A DNA stretch of 64,000 bases from Zarea fungicola. Its lineage: Eukaryota > Ascomycota > Sordariomycetes > Hypocreales > Cordycipitaceae. Shown here one piece after another: positions 23,084 to 34,415 of the stretch. The translations under genes were made by a program, and so were the position numbers. Within the stretch, counting starts at the first letter, position 1; each line of letters opens with the position of its first letter. The DNA is taken from contig FWCC01000345.1 in assembly GCA_900169235.1 (NCBI GenBank), forward strand, positions 1 to 64,000. The letters run 5' to 3'. The notes below the pieces were generated by a model, which had not been told where the DNA came from, ran no database searches, and saw only the letters and a list, made by a program, of their open reading frames with translations.

Positions 23084-23756
23084 GCTGACCATGTTTACGG
23101 CAAAACTGTTTCAATTATTCCTTAATTTTCTTCCCGAGCAAAACAATTCCCCTCGATAGTGTCGGTTTTTTGACTTGAGCCTCAGCCGGACAATAGTGGC
23201 CCAAGGTGTCAGAAGCTTATGGTTTGCACAAAGAAAGTTATATGATAGATGGTGGATAGATTGATTAAGCCATTAGTTGTAACTTTATAATGGAGTAAAG
23301 CAGCCGGTTATTTAAAATGTAAGAAAATTAAAATCTTACAGACTTAGTGTGAGGGCTTAAATTAAAGGAGTAAGTCTGCTGTCTTCAGGTAAAAGCATAA
23401 CTACTGCTACATTTGAATTCATAGCTACAAACAAGACTACTATGATTAAAATTCTTCCTGCTCTAGCGAAATCTATAATGCTTTCACTTCGAAAAGAAAA
23501 ACAAGCTCGCAAACACTGCCTCCGTTCCCCTCAGCAGGACTCTGCATCGTTTTATGAATCTTTAGCAAATATACCCTAGACGACGACATTACGTTTTACT
23601 GTTAAAAATGATCGCGCGAAGTAGTGATTTACAAGTGCAAACGGCAAGCCAAGATATCCTCACTCTAAACGCATATTGTGTAAAACACAATCCAATTGTA
23701 TTCTATGTACTACCTCTACACTATTTCATCTCTCTAAACCAAACAACGGTTTTAAT
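23084..23756. other. intergenic, convergent 3' ends
   Basis: 673 AT-rich bp between the stops of the AIF-like gene and the glutathione transferase. No gene is seen. Confidence 0.5.
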
Positions 23757-24536
23757 TTAAGCAGCAACCTTCACCCAGCTCTCGCGAGCCTCAATGGCGT
23801 CAAACCAGCGGGTAACGTTAGGGTACTTGTCGAAAATACCCTTTGCGCCACCAACTTTGGCCAGGCTGCCATAAGGAAGATGAAAAATATCGACAACGCT
23901 GAAATTATCTCCAGCAATATAGCTCTGCCGGGCGAGAATTTCATTATACACAGCCAGAGTGGAATCAAGTTCGGCAAGGTGCTTCTTAACGAGGTCCTCG
24001 TTGGCATCCAATCCACGGAACCTAATCAGAGTCAGCACCATTTTAATTCTTGCTGTCCACGAAACCTTTGAAAATTTACTTCTTAAAGACTCTCTCAATA
24101 ACAAATCCTTCGGCAGCTGGGTTGAAGTAGCTGCTCTCAATAGAGGCAGCCTTCAAGGTGGACGCGTCAGCTTTCCCTGCCAGGTTCGTATACAACGCCA
24201 TTCCATCCCACATCCTGCAGAAAAATCTATACTCACCTGCTCAAAAAGCGCATATGCCTCCAAATCACCAGTAGCGGGCACAAGCCTAGTGCCTTGGCTA
24301 GCATGCTTTGTGGCAATGTACTTTGCAATCGCACGACTCTCGTAAAGAATCAGGCCATTATCGTCAATGTAAGGAATTTTTCCAAAGGGCTGCTTCTGAA
24401 GATAATCCTCAGACTTGTGGGCGCCATTGGCCAAATCGATTGTGATAAGCTCATATGGAACTTTCTTTTCTTCCAGTGTGGCAAGAACCCGCTTGGTGCA
24501 GGTGGAGGGGGCAGCACCGTAAACCTTGATAACCAT
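23757..24536 (-). CDS. glutathione S-transferase, phi-like
   Basis: Three exons (24536-24237, 24150-24080, 24021-23757) give 211 residues; the introns are 86 and 58 nt. The N-terminal thioredoxin fold starts VIKVYGAAPSTCTKR, where the serine or threonine is the usual thiol-activating position. It ends with the glutathione-binding segment GKIPYIDDNGLILYESRAIAKYI. The C-terminal helical domain has SYIAGDNFSVVDIFHLPY, the usual N-capping box. Length and motifs fit phi-class-like fungal GSTs, which conjugate glutathione to electrophiles in the cytosol. It is divergent from the efflux transporter across 957 bp and lies near an epoxide hydrolase, a classic detoxification grouping. Confidence 0.92.
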
Positions 24537-25493
24537 TGTGTCAAGTTCGGTGTTTAAAATTGAAATAAAACTGAAGGGCTTGATAGTCGTTCCTGCTTAT
24601 CGTTATATTGTTACTTAAATAAAATGCTGCATATTATTTCTGGGTTCATGGGCATCTACTTATATGTGAGGATATGGTAACATCCTAAGTTAAGGCTTAG
24701 TGCCCAATGCCCGTCTGTGACTCCAGAATCGGGAATGCATAGTGCCACAATTACTGCCCAGCTTGACTAATATGGCATCTAACGTAGACTCGAAAAGAAT
24801 AAATTGGAAGTGAGGGGGAAATGGACGAATTCCAGCTAGTGGACTTCAAAGCTCCTAATTTTCCACTGCTGCGCCATACAGGAACCACCCCACCTGCACC
24901 AGACATCCGCACGCTACGCCCGCAGCCTGCAGCCGCATGGATGCGACAAAGGTGAGCGGCTGAATATATCGCAATATTCCTTGAGATTACAGTACAATAA
25001 TTGGCGAGATCTGGCTCCACTTGTTACTAATATGACCAAACTACACCTGGCGTTAACTTGGCGCTTCGAAGCGTGCGCCCTTGACATGCACAGATTTGTA
25101 ATGCCGAATACTTACACATGTTGCCACAGTTGGAATTCAAAACACCCTGCATTTGGAATACAGCTGTGGTTTATTAATGTTTTTCTATGCAGCGCTGTCT
25201 CATTGGTTCGCTTGCCAGTCATTCCCAAACAGTTCACTTTGTTTTCGGCGTAGGGCCACTTGACTTGTTGTTGCTGCGTGGAGCACTGAACCATTGTGTG
25301 ATAATCTTAGGGTGGAAATCAGGGTTAGGCGACTAGAACACATTGCGTAAGTCTATAAGCCACGGCACCTAGAATTTGAGACATAGGGGCTTGGCAAAGG
25401 CTGGCTTCTAGTCAAAACTGCAACTATGTATTCTCAATGTTTATTTTATACTAATCAGTGGAGCTCGACATAACTCCTCAGTTCATGTAAGTC
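24537..25493. promoter_or_regulatory. divergent promoter region of GST and efflux pump
   Basis: 957 bp between the two start codons. AT-rich stretches are present and no coding exon is evident. No specific operator was identified. Confidence 0.4.
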
Positions 25494-27037
25494 ATGGGGG
25501 GTCATTCTGAGACTCAGCTTCACTTAATGACAAGTGCCAAATACGATTTAACTTACAGTATAAAGCCGGATTCTGTTTTCGCCCTGGACAAAGAAATGGG
25601 TGAGGAAACGAACAAGAGTGTACAAGACAGCAAGCCTGATGCGGCAGCGGATGAATATCCAGCGGCATGGCAATTGGTTCTCATCACCGTAGCCCTCTGC
25701 TGCGCAGTGTTTTGCATGGCGCTAGTAGGACTCCTAGAGCCAACAGGAAGAACAAATAGTATAGATTCGTTTGCTAATATAACTTCCGAGTGCAGGACAA
25801 CACCATCATCGCAACTGCCATCCCACGAATAACTGACGAATTCGGCGCCTTGGAAGATATTGGCTGGTATGAATCGGCGTATCTACTCACTACCTGCGCT
25901 GTCCAGCTACTGTTTGGCAAATTATACACTTTTTACACCGTCAAGTGGGTGTTTCTTGGTGCCCTTGCCGTGTTCGAAATCGGTTCCGCCGTTTCTGGTG
26001 CTGCCCCAAGCTCGGTTGCTCTAATTGTCGGCCGAGCTGTGGCTGGTATCGGTGCTGCGGGACTCTTTTCCGGTGCTCTTCTTATTATTGCACACAGCGT
26101 ACCCCTTAATCGGCGTCCTGCATACATGAGTGTTGTTGGATCCATGTATGGTGTTGCATCTGTTACCGGGCCGCTCCTGGGAGGCGCTTTCACTGACCAT
26201 GTGACCTGGCGTTGGTGTTTCTACATTAACTTGCCCTTAGGCGCTGTGACAGCAGTCTTAGTTCTTTTTTTCATGCGAGTCCCCAAAACCGCGACACTAC
26301 TGAAGCGAGTGTACATCCACCAACAAATCATGTCAATCGACGTTGAGGGGACCGTTCTGTTCATTCCTGGAATTATCTCTCTGCCCCTTGCGCTCCAATG
26401 GGGTGGCATCAAGGATGAATGGAAGAGTGGGCGGATCATTGGTCTTTTTGTTACATCTGGGGTACTAATGGCCGGTTTCGTTGCCGTTCAGATCTGGAAG
26501 CAAGACCGAGCAATGGTTCCACCTCGCATTTTTCTTAATCGAACGGTATGGTCTGCTGGACTGTACGGCACTGCCATCGGCGGTTCTTTTTTTCTCATGG
26601 TGTATTATGTAAGTATGAGTATTTATTGCTCAATTGTGGATGTAATAGTGCTTATATGCCAACCTACTAACATGGGTATGATGCAGCTCCCACTTTGGTT
26701 TCAGGCTGTTCAGGGTGCTTCTGCAGTGGAGTCGGGTATTAAGAATATTCCGATGATTCTTTCTGTCATTCTCTCCTCTCTGGTTTCTGGTGCAGCCGTT
26801 ACGTCATTTGGTTACTATACCCCTTTTATCATTGCATCTTCTATACTCGCCGCGGTTGGTGCTGCCATGGAACTCTGGCAAAGGAGGCCTAGGCCCAGCA
26901 GTAGCAGCATGAGCTGCGAGATAATAAATTTCTTTTATAAACTGGTGGATTCATTCGTGATCTCTAAATATATGAGGACTTCGGGATGGGGATGTTGTTA
27001 CGGAGAGCATTCAGTGGGTGAGAGGACAAAGGAGTGA
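25494..27037 (+). CDS. MFS efflux transporter (DHA14/TRI12-like), 3'-truncated
   Basis: Three exons (25494-25724, 25796-26608, 26687-27037) give 464 residues; ATG 25596 is an alternative start that better fits family N-termini. Family motifs are clear: MALDNTIIATAIP in TM1, and the motif C tract SVTGPLLGGAFTDHVTWRWCF in TM5. TM segments follow normally up to TSFGYYTPFIIASSILAAVG. After that the frame continues as about 60 residues without hydrophobic helices, so the last three or so of 14 TM segments are missing (full-length relatives are about 550-600 residues). The gene therefore looks broken at the 3' end. The family exports toxins and drugs with proton antiport, which fits the metabolite-cluster setting, but this copy is probably non-functional. 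Confidence 0.75.
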
Positions 27038-27873
27038 CTTCTCTTACTCACCAAATATAGTCAGTCGGTGTGTAAATTATCGTAGCGAGTGCTTCATACC
27101 CACACCACAGCAGGCTCACAACTAGTTTATAACTATTCAGGTACTAATTACATCACCATTGAGTAACATCGTTTGCTAGCAACTATAACCTCTAATATCC
27201 TGAGGAACGGTGTATCGCCGCCTTCAAGGCGACGATTAATTTTGCGGTGGAAAATGAAGCGGTGCTGGCACGATATGCGGTAGTTTGGTGACGTTTAATT
27301 TGGTAGATAGTTAGACGACGATTACCCGCGCAGCATCGAGGCGGCGCTTCTATAGCTTGAAAATTTAGCGAATGGACTTTCGTATAAGTAATAGAACTTA
27401 CGACAATTCTTTTTCAATTACAGTCTTGTAGCGTGCACTTCTGTGCATGTCGAAAAAGACCAGCTCACCTTCGTGACAAGCACCCAGTCAGGAGATAAAA
27501 GTTTGTTAGCGTGTGTTGTACCGGTACTAGCATAGATTGTAGTGGTCGTCTCTTGAAGGGTTTTGCTTCTTTTATTATTAGATATACTACCTGCATTGTC
27601 TGTGTTGCAGGCATAGTGTGCAGGGAAAAGCAGCGAGGGTGTCCGGAAGGCCTGTTGGCTTGACGCCCTTTGGCGATGTCCAAATTACTGATCCGCTTTC
27701 TGTCAGCTGCTTGCCACTAGGTGATTTTGGGGCAGGCTCTCATAGGATTTGCATATCATCATTTGCTTTGAGTTTTTCACGTGATGCAAGACGGGAGGGG
27801 TTTACATCACTACTCCAGAACAGTACTTTCGTCCCTGACTTTGTCCATTCGTACCTCAACCACGAATATCCAG
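27038..27873. other. intergenic with repeat copy 2
   Basis: 836 bp between the broken pump and the epoxide hydrolase. It carries the second copy of the dispersed repeat (27677-27728). Remaining TM helices of the pump were not recognised in any frame. Confidence 0.45.
27677..27728. repeat. dispersed repeat, copy 2
   Basis: This matches 18402-18453 over about 50 bp (core ATCCGCTTTCTGTCAGCTGC), on the same strand. Most differences are transitions, as in repeat-induced point mutation of transposon relics. Confidence 0.5.
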
Positions 27874-29230
27874 ATGGCGCAGGCTCTCCAGTTGACAGAC
27901 GAAGGTCTGAATCTACAATTCAAAGCGACATTCAATAACCTGATATGCCCTTTCAGCGTCTCAGTCAAACCTGAGTTTCTAGAATTAACGAAACAAAAGA
28001 TAAAATGGACTCGTTTTGCACAAGATTACGAGCCACCAGATTCGACCGATGGACCGTCCAGCCACGACGCCACGACCATTGCCGCTTACTGGGCAGACAA
28101 GTACAGCTGGTCCAAGATTGAGACAGAGATAAATTCGCGTTTCCGTCAATTTACTACCATTGTCAATACGGACAAGGCTATAGATGATCCCTATTTAGGA
28201 CCAATTCCTCTGCACTTCGTACATCATGAATCGCCCCACCCGGACGCAATTCCGCTACTCTTTGTCCATGGTTGGCCAGGGTCGTTCCTCGAAGCTGAGA
28301 AGCTCCTTGGTCCCTTGACGAACCCTCCTAATAGCTCGCTAACTGCTTTTCACGTGGTTGCTCCGTCTATCCCCGGATATGGATTTAGTCCCGCCCCGCG
28401 CAGACCGGGGTTCGGATACCGGCAGGCTGGCGCGGCGTTCCATGCGCTCATGAAGAAACTTGGATATGACAAGTATGTTTTCCAGGGTGGTGATGCAGGC
28501 GATTTCATTAATCGTTACGCTACTGCCGATTTTCCAAACAGCATCGTGTCTGGTCTCTCCAACTTTTGGGTCATACCCCCAAGCGAGACTGACCTCGAGC
28601 GGAACGTAAATGGGGAAGCATCAGACGATGAGCAGTATGTAATTGAAGCGTATAAAAGTTTCATCAATGGGCGTTGGAGCTACGGCCAAATTCAACAAAC
28701 CCAGCCTCTGCGTCTTGCAGCCGCATTGACGGATAGCCCGGTCGGTTTAGCCATGTGGATCTATGAAGCACTTAGAAGCTGTGTTCCTGATCCAAGCTTC
28801 TGGACCCCAGAACTCGTCATAACGTGGACTATGATGCATTGGATACCTGGACCCTACGGAGCTTTTGGGCTATATAAGAATGGGGCCGAGGTGAGATGTA
28901 TTTTGTGACAAGCCAGGAAAGGCCTGTTTTTTTTGCCATATTACTCTTTTGCTAATGAAGATACTTTAGAATGGTGCCATTTCTACTCATGCCATCGCTA
29001 CAAGGCTACCCTATGTCCACCAGCCTGTAGCCATTTCAGAATTTCCCTATGATATATGGTATCGTACACCACTTGACTGGGCTTGTAGGGCAGGAAATGT
29101 CAAACAGTATACTGTTCACAAAAGGGGTGGCCATTTTGCGGCATTTGATGCCCCGGATCTGTTATTGCAAGACATCTGGACATTTTCTGGGAACCGAGAA
29201 TTGTCTGGTACAAAGGTGTTCTTTGAATAA
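27874..29230 (+). CDS. epoxide hydrolase (alpha/beta hydrolase with EHN domain)
   Basis: Two exons (27874-28890 and 28970-29230) give 425 residues; the open frame reaches back to 27781, but ATG 27874 fits family N-termini. The N-terminal EHN region includes FNNLICPFSVSV. The alpha/beta hydrolase fold follows with the oxyanion motif HGWPGS at 132-137 and the nucleophile Asp207 in QGGDAGD. The catalytic histidine is in GGHFAAFD in exon 2. Family members usually have GGDWG at the nucleophile; here Trp is replaced by Ala, which may change substrate or activity. The enzyme hydrolyses epoxides to diols, in detoxification or metabolite tailoring. It lies downstream of the GST and efflux pump on the plus strand. 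Confidence 0.88.
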
Positions 29231-31466
29231 CTGCACGGAACACTTGAGATGAATACTCGCCACCTTTGACGCAATATACAGCAACCACAGTTTACTTTCT
29301 AGACGTCGTGTTACCACAACCCTCACAATTAGACTAGATTCAAGAGCGGCAGATTCCTTTTCATGAAGAATATGTTCAGACTACATAACAGTGTTGGCTC
29401 AGTCACTCGAGTATCTCACGCGATGGGGAGGAAAGGCGGTATGGGACTGATGCTGGAACTTGCATTTCCTACACAAAGCTACCGAACCAGGTGTGTATCT
29501 TTCATTCAATGGCAAATCTTTGAAGCTAGCTTGTTTTAGACTGGATGTGATAAAGAATCCATTCGTCTTTCCTACGCCTTAATTATTCGTCTGCCTCGCT
29601 GCGCTCCACACGAGGCCCTGCAATATGTTATCTACGTTCTCCCGCCTGGGCATGAAGTTAGTCCCACGGCACAATCCGCCGCATATCAAAAGATGTTCAT
29701 ATGTGGCAGCCTCACATACCTTATGTTATACAAGACCATTGCGCATTTTCCGCAGAGGTATAATATGGAGCTTTTCAGCTCGCAGAGGCCGTAGAGGTTT
29801 TCCGCGACAATGGTCCGGCGTGGACCAAGAATGGGGAGGTGGAAATTGCCGTCAAGGTTACCAACGTGTTAAAAGAGTAGATAACCATCTCATCCAACGT
29901 AGCAGAATAAAGTGCTAGCTTAAGAAATCAGGTTTTCTTACAGTGTGCATCCCTCGTACAATCAGCGAACTTGGGGCATGCAGCATGCGCATACGGTCTG
30001 GCATGCAAGAGTAGACCGGCTCAGGATAAGGTCGGTAGCAAACAAAACCACTCATTATACGGCCACCAGTGTTTCGACAAGAGCCATATTAAACACTAGC
30101 AGCACAAAATTAGGGCGAGCTGCCTTTGTAATCTCTACCTTTAGGTCGTAAAATTGGGGTCCGTATTTCGTATTGCGCACTCATTACCGCTGAAAGCAGA
30201 AGTTCGGTGCGCAACCTGCGCTTCTTGCCAAGGCTGAAGACTACAAACAACAGGGATATCGTTGCCTATCTCTCTCTGGACTTCGGATCCAAGTTGTACA
30301 GAGTTAGACCATATGCGGATGGATGCAACTAACTTGAAAGAGTGATTGACTGGGCAAATGAAAGGAGCACCCGCTACAGAAGGTGATCCTTTGAACATGA
30401 GTTTTCATCGCATAACAACTATCAACCCTATCATGCACTTCAGGCAATGTGAACACAATCAAATTCAATATAGTAACCTAAATGCATGTCTTCATGACGG
30501 GTTGTAAACATTCATCAATGAAAGGTGATGGACAAGTGCTAAATATAGGACTAAGCCAAGTAACGTAGATTCGACAGCTTTGGCTTATTAACTTGATTGT
30601 CCTAATTATCTTGATTTGCTTGATTTTATTAATTAATAATAGTGAGCCAGTTGATAGGTTTAATATGGTTCAAGCGACCAGCTGGATGAGGTCAACAATT
30701 GTACAACAGGCTGTTGCTCGTACAGGGACAAAGAGTTAGGCTTGCATGGGCTGAGAAGTGGTCCTCTTAACGGGTAGTCTTTAGTGACTTGATAACTTGG
30801 CTCTATTCACAATCTATCTACAGGTTGTGGGAGAATTCCTCATCTATTTACGCGTTACAGAACAAACAAAAGCAAGCAGAAATTTTAGACAGCCACTTTC
30901 ATGACCTGACGCTTCCTTGTATCCGTGGCATGCCGTCGGTCACGGCCTTCACCGACGGAAGACTGCATCCGACACCAGGCTGCTATGCATTCGTTGTTTG
31001 GGCAAACAAGTCAACAGCCACAATATCTGTAGCACTGTTCCTTAATTATTCTACAAAAAATAAACTGGCGAGAGAATTTTGTTTAATCGGCAGTTTTCAG
31101 GCGCTTTAATACTTCTGTTCCTTTCTGCTTTCTGCTTTCATCAGTCGTGGCACTAGCTGAAAGAAATTCATTCACTCTTTGTCACATGGATCATCCTGCT
31201 CAACAGTTCTCTTGATTCCTACTGTTTGTCTCCCCTCTGGGTTCTCCGCAGTTTGGCGCTCCGTGTAACAGGAGCAGCCCGCCTCACCAGAAAATCCACT
31301 GCCAATTTCTTTGTCTCCCAACGAACTGTTCAAGCTATCACTATCCGCTAATTAATGCTTGAACCAGAGAAATAAATATAGAAGCTTCAGTCTACTGTGC
31401 AAGGGCTCTCAATTCTTACAGTCATCCTTTTCCTCCACTATTGCGTGGTCATTTGAAGTCGCGAAC
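29231..31466. other. 2.2 kb gene-poor stretch
   Basis: No complete gene. Between about 29600 and 29880 (plus) two frames give protein-like text (for example EALQYVIYVLPPGHEVSPT and AFQLAEAVEVFRDNG) interrupted by stops, which may be a small relic of an unidentified gene. The rest is AT-rich. Confidence 0.4.
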
Positions 31467-32516
31467 ATGGCTGACCAAAATATTACGTTACGACACCTTC
31501 TGAGTCAACAGAAGCCGTACATGCCTTGCACATCGACAACCACAAAAAATAGCAGCTACGAAAACTGGCCAAAACTGGGCTCAGTTGCGATTTGGGGCGA
31601 GTTTAATTTAACCAACCTCAACGATAGCTATGGCCACGTCCTCGATACCCCCTTACCAGCTAGAGAGGATTGGCTCTGGGTTCATGGGGAGCTAGCTGGT
31701 GTAGTCATTCAGAAGACTACTGACATTAGTCACATGATAGGTTGGAATGATCGAATGATGGCACAAACTGTCCAGTTCGCCCAGTCGCACCTTGGACTAC
31801 ATTCGGGCACTAGCCTTCGCCACCAGTATTCGACTGCCAACAAATCAGTCTTGGCCAAGCTGCCCGGGCAGCCTCGGACACGGCTGTTATTGGATCACGT
31901 AATCTCACTTGATGATGTCCCATGGTTGAGTTTGATAGTTGGCCTTGGGATAGAGAGTTCGAAGTGGAGTGGCAGGAAACTCGCAGGTCAACTTGACGGC
32001 CCGAACAAGGAGCTCCTTTGGCCACTGAGGCAGCTCGCAAACATCTGCCAGCTTCCCCAAACTCGATACGGCTACATTCAAACAGATGAGGAGCTTGTAG
32101 TGTGTAGCTTCAGCAACAATGCTCAAGGATTAATAAAGGTTGAAATCATGCCGGTCTCCTGGACGAAAAGCGGCCGCGACGGTCTCACAACCGATCTTGC
32201 TTTGTGGTGGCTGTGTATGCTGGCAATGTCGGCCCAGAGCCGTAGCATTGTTGATGAGGGAGAAGTGGTGAAGATAAACGCCTGGGATACACTGTACCTC
32301 GATGAGGAGCGAGGGTGGGTGCGTCGTCACCAATACTCAAACGTCGAAGAGCCTACAAGCCCGCCTCCGCCTCCGGAATACATGACTCCTTCGCCAGGCA
32401 ACCCGGCCGCGTTTGCTGCTGCCGTTGGCCTCCATGCAAATGACTGGTTCAACATTGAAGCCACTGAGGAAAACTTGATGGCCGAGTTTATCAGCTTCAA
32501 TCCTCAATTCGATTAA
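31467..32516 (+). CDS. conserved-looking fungal protein of unknown function
   Basis: A single exon of 349 residues from ATG 31467 (the frame is open from 31359). No signal peptide or membrane segment is visible. Features include a tryptophan-rich middle, a segment RYGYIQTDEELVVCSF, then LTTDLALWWLCMLAM, which is amphipathic to hydrophobic, and a proline-rich stretch (PPPPPEYMTPSP) near residue 300. Codon use is normal and the frame is long, so I take it as real. It converges with the FTA2-like gene, 123 bp apart, and the two may be a functional pair. I do not recognise a family. Confidence 0.7.
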   Translation: MADQNITLRHLLSQQKPYMPCTSTTTKNSSYENWPKLGSVAIWGEFNLTNLNDSYGHVLDTPLPAREDWLWVHGELAGVVIQKTTDISHMIGWNDRMMAQTVQFAQSHLGLHSGTSLRHQYSTANKSVLAKLPGQPRTRLLLDHVISLDDVPWLSLIVGLGIESSKWSGRKLAGQLDGPNKELLWPLRQLANICQLPQTRYGYIQTDEELVVCSFSNNAQGLIKVEIMPVSWTKSGRDGLTTDLALWWLCMLAMSAQSRSIVDEGEVVKINAWDTLYLDEERGWVRRHQYSNVEEPTSPPPPPEYMTPSPGNPAAFAAAVGLHANDWFNIEATEENLMAEFISFNPQFD

Positions 32517-32639
32517 AGCTGTTGTTGCTGTTGTTGCTGCTTTCCATTAACATGACTGAGTTTTCATTATCAAGACGTTAATTTAAATATCAATAGCTAC
32601 AACTCTCAGACAATGAGAATATTTATTATTCTAGAATCA

Positions 32640-33904
32640 TCATGTCTTCTTCTTAGGGAACATTAAACCATCTTTAAACTCCCAATCGAGCGAGGTGCTA
32701 AAGCTTGTTGTGACTTTTAGTCCCAACGCCACTTCGTTAGTACAATCCAAATACCACCTTGGTGGCCTAGCGTCAAGCCGGCGGCGAGCCTTGGAACGAA
32801 CTACTTTACTGCACATTGACTTTTCAGTTGATTTGGAGTCTTGATGCAAGACTGGCGGCGCCTTTTTCCCGGGACTAGCGTCAGAAGTCTTCCAGTCATA
32901 CGTTCTTGGGTCGACGAATGAATAGACACGCCGCCGAGATGGCGTACTTCTCAGATTATACTTGGTTTTACAACCACGCCCGTTGGGAAATGCATAAACT
33001 GAGATTTTAGTGTCGTGCTCCTCATTCCAAATGCGCACCATGTCATCGAATTCCCAATAGTCGTTGATGCTAAACTGGAACGTTTCAAACTCCATGGCAG
33101 ATATCCACGCAGGTGTAAGTCGCGGGTTCAGTTCCGGAGTTGTAATATAATGGGGAACAGTAAACGCTTTACTAAAATCACAGAGCTTTCCGTTGATAAG
33201 CTGTCGATCTGCCACGTCGATATGGATAATTCCGAGCTGCTGTAGTCGAGTAACATCCTGGAGTATCCTTTGCGCGTCTCTTGATCGTAAATTCGTAGGG
33301 TTGTGACCGAATTCCTTGACAATACCCCGGACTGGCGGGGGGCGGCCGCCTTTGGCCACAAAGCGCGACCGTAGACCCATTTGGCCTGCATAATCTGGAT
33401 AATCAAAGTTTCCCTCAAAGCTGAGCCTGAGATGGCTGAACTGATTCATAATGGCCCGCTCGTTTTCTTCATCCAACAGCAGGTAACCAAAGCATCGGAC
33501 GGCGACTTGGTCATGACCAGACTCTCGAATGCGACCAAAAGCACGGCACTCGCAGCTAAAAGGTTCCGAGTAATTGTAAAAGGCGGACATTGTCTCGAGA
33601 TCGTCCTCGTCAACGTCATAAGGAACCATCCAATCAAAATCGTAGACAAATCTGAACTGAAGAGACAAGTTAGCAGGTAGCTCATATTCATTATCGAGTG
33701 TTTTGTTTGACCGCTCACAAGTTTTAGCGCGTAGATTTGCCCGCGGATTTTAATTTTGAAGACATGTGCATGCATTCCTGCACCGAGGTAGTCTAGAAAT
33801 TCAATCTTTTGAGGGCCTTGGAAATCGAATGGTGTCAACTTGGGGCCGTCACAGAGAGGCAGTGGCACCAAGTCGGCGTTGGAAGCGGGCCAATCCGGGT
33901 ACAT
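32640..33904 (-). CDS. FTA2-like protein with degenerate kinase fold
   Basis: Two exons (33904-33719 and 33656-32640) give 400 residues; intron 62 nt, GT-AG. The N-terminal KLTPFDFQGPQKIEFLDYLG followed by GAGMHAHVFKIKI and YALKL resembles the nucleotide-binding loop and lysine of kinases as found in the fungal FTA2 (Sim4 kinetochore complex) family. The C-lobe-like part has IIHIDVADRQLING followed by LCDFSKAF, in place of HRD and DFG. The family name comes from recall of these motifs. In fungi such proteins occur in several copies and most are uncharacterised, so a kinetochore role should not be assumed. The C-terminal 100 residues are basic (PSRRRVYSFVDP, KVVRSKARRRL). Confidence 0.75.
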
Positions 33905-34364
33905 GGCGGGCAAGAGGTGTAAGGGGCAAAACAGGCAAGATATGTCCCAGCGGATTGATCTATATTTATATACATGCCACGAAATAATCCACTCCATTTT
34001 TTACTGTGAGAGACGAGCATTTCTTATTTGTGTACGACTTGTTTGGTGTTTGCTAGAGGTAAGTTATGAGTTGGTTGAATGAATGTTGGATGAATCTTAT
34101 TACTAAGCAGTCAGGTATGTGCCATCAGTGTACGGGTTGGTGATGCACAGCGCCTAGCTAGCAGCACAGCGCCTAGAGCTACCTAGCAGTTGACACACAC
34201 TGTACGCCTACGCCTACTGTAGATTTCGACTCTTGACAAAAAAAAAAAAAAATTGGTAAAAAGTAAAGGCGACATAGCGGCTTCTCTGTATGGCTGGGGT
34301 TGTCAATCAGGCACCGCGGGGTCTACTACCAGTATGCCCGCGGCGCGCGCTGTTGTGATGGATG

Positions 34365-34388
34365 TACAGGGGGTACAACTCCCCTGTA
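34365..34388. repeat. perfect inverted repeat 1
   Basis: TACAGGGG, an 8 nt loop, then CCCCTGTA. It is directly followed by a second hairpin. Confidence 0.6.
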
Positions 34389-34394
34389 GATTCA

Positions 34395-34415
34395 ACACCT
34401 GGCTCTTCCAGGTGT
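34395..34415. repeat. perfect inverted repeat 2
   Basis: ACACCTGG, a 5 nt loop CTCTT, then CCAGGTGT. Both arms contain a CACCTG E-box-type hexamer. Confidence 0.6.

Noticed and set aside
29625..29918. 97-codon plus frame as a gene
   Set aside because: Protein-like text is split over several frames with stops and no family is recognisable; recorded only as a possible relic.
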